From: DATELY01 sp035276085
GTDB lineage: Bacteria > Pseudomonadota > Gammaproteobacteria > Steroidobacterales > Steroidobacteraceae
Assembly: GCA_035276085.1 (NCBI GenBank)
Contig: DATELY010000193.1
Coordinates: 1-6,521 of the forward strand
Reading direction: 5' to 3'
DNA: 6,521 nucleotides
Shown here: positions 6,363 to 6,521 of the stretch, piece by piece
Position numbering within the stretch: the stretch's first letter is position 1
How the letters are laid out: every line of letters begins with the position of its first letter
Program-made: the position numbers and the translations under genes
The notes under the pieces: model-generated
What the model was told of the DNA's origin: nothing
The model's database searches: none
What the model saw: only the letters and a program-made list of their open reading frames with translations

Positions 6363-6388
6363 CCTTGGCGGCCGGCGGCCCAGCCAGG
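6363..6388 (-). terminator. GC-rich stem-loop after the upstream partial gene
   Basis: Just past the TGA at 6392-6394, the minus strand has CCTGGC and GCCAAGG, pairable with a one-base bulge, enclosing a further stem GGCC-GCC-GGCC. No T tract follows, so it is not a standard intrinsic terminator. Its position between an ended gene and a separate tRNA promoter makes a transcript-end role plausible but unproven. Confidence 0.3.
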
Positions 6389-6391
6389 GTG

Positions 6392-6521
6392 TCAGCGTCC
6401 GACGGGATGCAGCCCGTTCGGCTCGATCGCATTGATGGCGACGTAAGGGCGGTAGCCACCGCGCATCGCGTTGTTGGTGGTCTCAAAGTCGGCGATCCCG
6501 ACTTTGTCACCCCATTTGACC
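6392..6521 (-). CDS. C-terminal end of an unidentified protein (5' part outside window)
   Basis: One minus-strand frame enters from the right edge and stays open for 42 codons to a TGA at 6392-6394. It begins VKWGDKVGIADFETTN, continues with GGYRPYVAINAIEPNG and ends LHPVGR. Codon choice is strongly biased to G or C at the third position, as in tig and clpX, and the composition is protein-like (Gly, Tyr, Asn and aromatic residues). The other two minus frames are closed early. I do not recognise the family from this fragment and assign no function. It is the neighbour upstream of the tRNA promoter, on the same strand but ending before it, so it is probably a separate transcription unit. Confidence 0.7.
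   Translation of the reverse strand, partial: VKWGDKVGIADFETTNNAMRGGYRPYVAINAIEPNGLHPVGR

Noticed and set aside
1..6521. CRISPR arrays, insertion sequences, prophage or attachment sites
   Set aside because: No direct repeat array, transposase, terminal repeats, or tRNA-adjacent duplicated end was seen. The tRNA is followed directly by tig, not an integrase.

Overview
The window is a compact, single-direction protein quality-control locus. Everything that can be recognised lies on the minus strand, so transcription runs from high to low coordinates. The order is: the 3' end of an unidentified gene, tRNA-Leu(UAG), tig (trigger factor), clpP, clpX and lon. This tRNA-Leu/tig/clpP/clpX/lon order is typical of Gammaproteobacteria. 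High GC, a ClpP beginning with the NLVPMVVEQ block after a very short leader, and the general look of Tig, ClpX and Lon suggest a gammaproteobacterium on the Xanthomonadales / Nevskiales / Steroidobacter side of the class. That placement is inference from recalled family sequences, not from a search.

Layout from the upstream side: (1) 6392-6521, the last 42 codons of an unrecognised protein, then a GC-rich stem-loop. (2) 6254-6391, a tRNA promoter with a perfect TATAAT and a GC-rich discriminator, then a roughly 70-nt leader. (3) 6169-6253, tRNA-Leu with encoded CCA. (4) 49 nt with no terminator or clear promoter, then tig (4824-6119) with a strong ribosome binding site. (5) A 121-nt spacer holding a strong hairpin, then clpP (4070-4702). 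(6) A 146-nt spacer with an imperfect inverted repeat and a probable clpX promoter, then clpX (2607-3923). (7) A 260-nt spacer with two tandem hairpins, the second a convincing intrinsic terminator, then lon (1-2346), which starts with GTG and loses only its last residues at the window edge.

The genes cover successive steps of protein fate. Trigger factor meets nascent chains at the ribosome exit tunnel. ClpX unfolds tagged or native substrates and feeds them to the ClpP chamber. Lon degrades misfolded and regulatory proteins on its own. All catalytic and nucleotide-binding residues that can be checked are intact, and no gene is broken.

I found no undescribed system. This is an ordinary core-genome region. 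The points most worth a second look lie between genes: possible co-transcription of tig with a stringent-type tRNA promoter, the paired hairpins after clpX, the hairpin between tig and clpP, and a weak, probably fortuitous reading frame that runs into the lon start.
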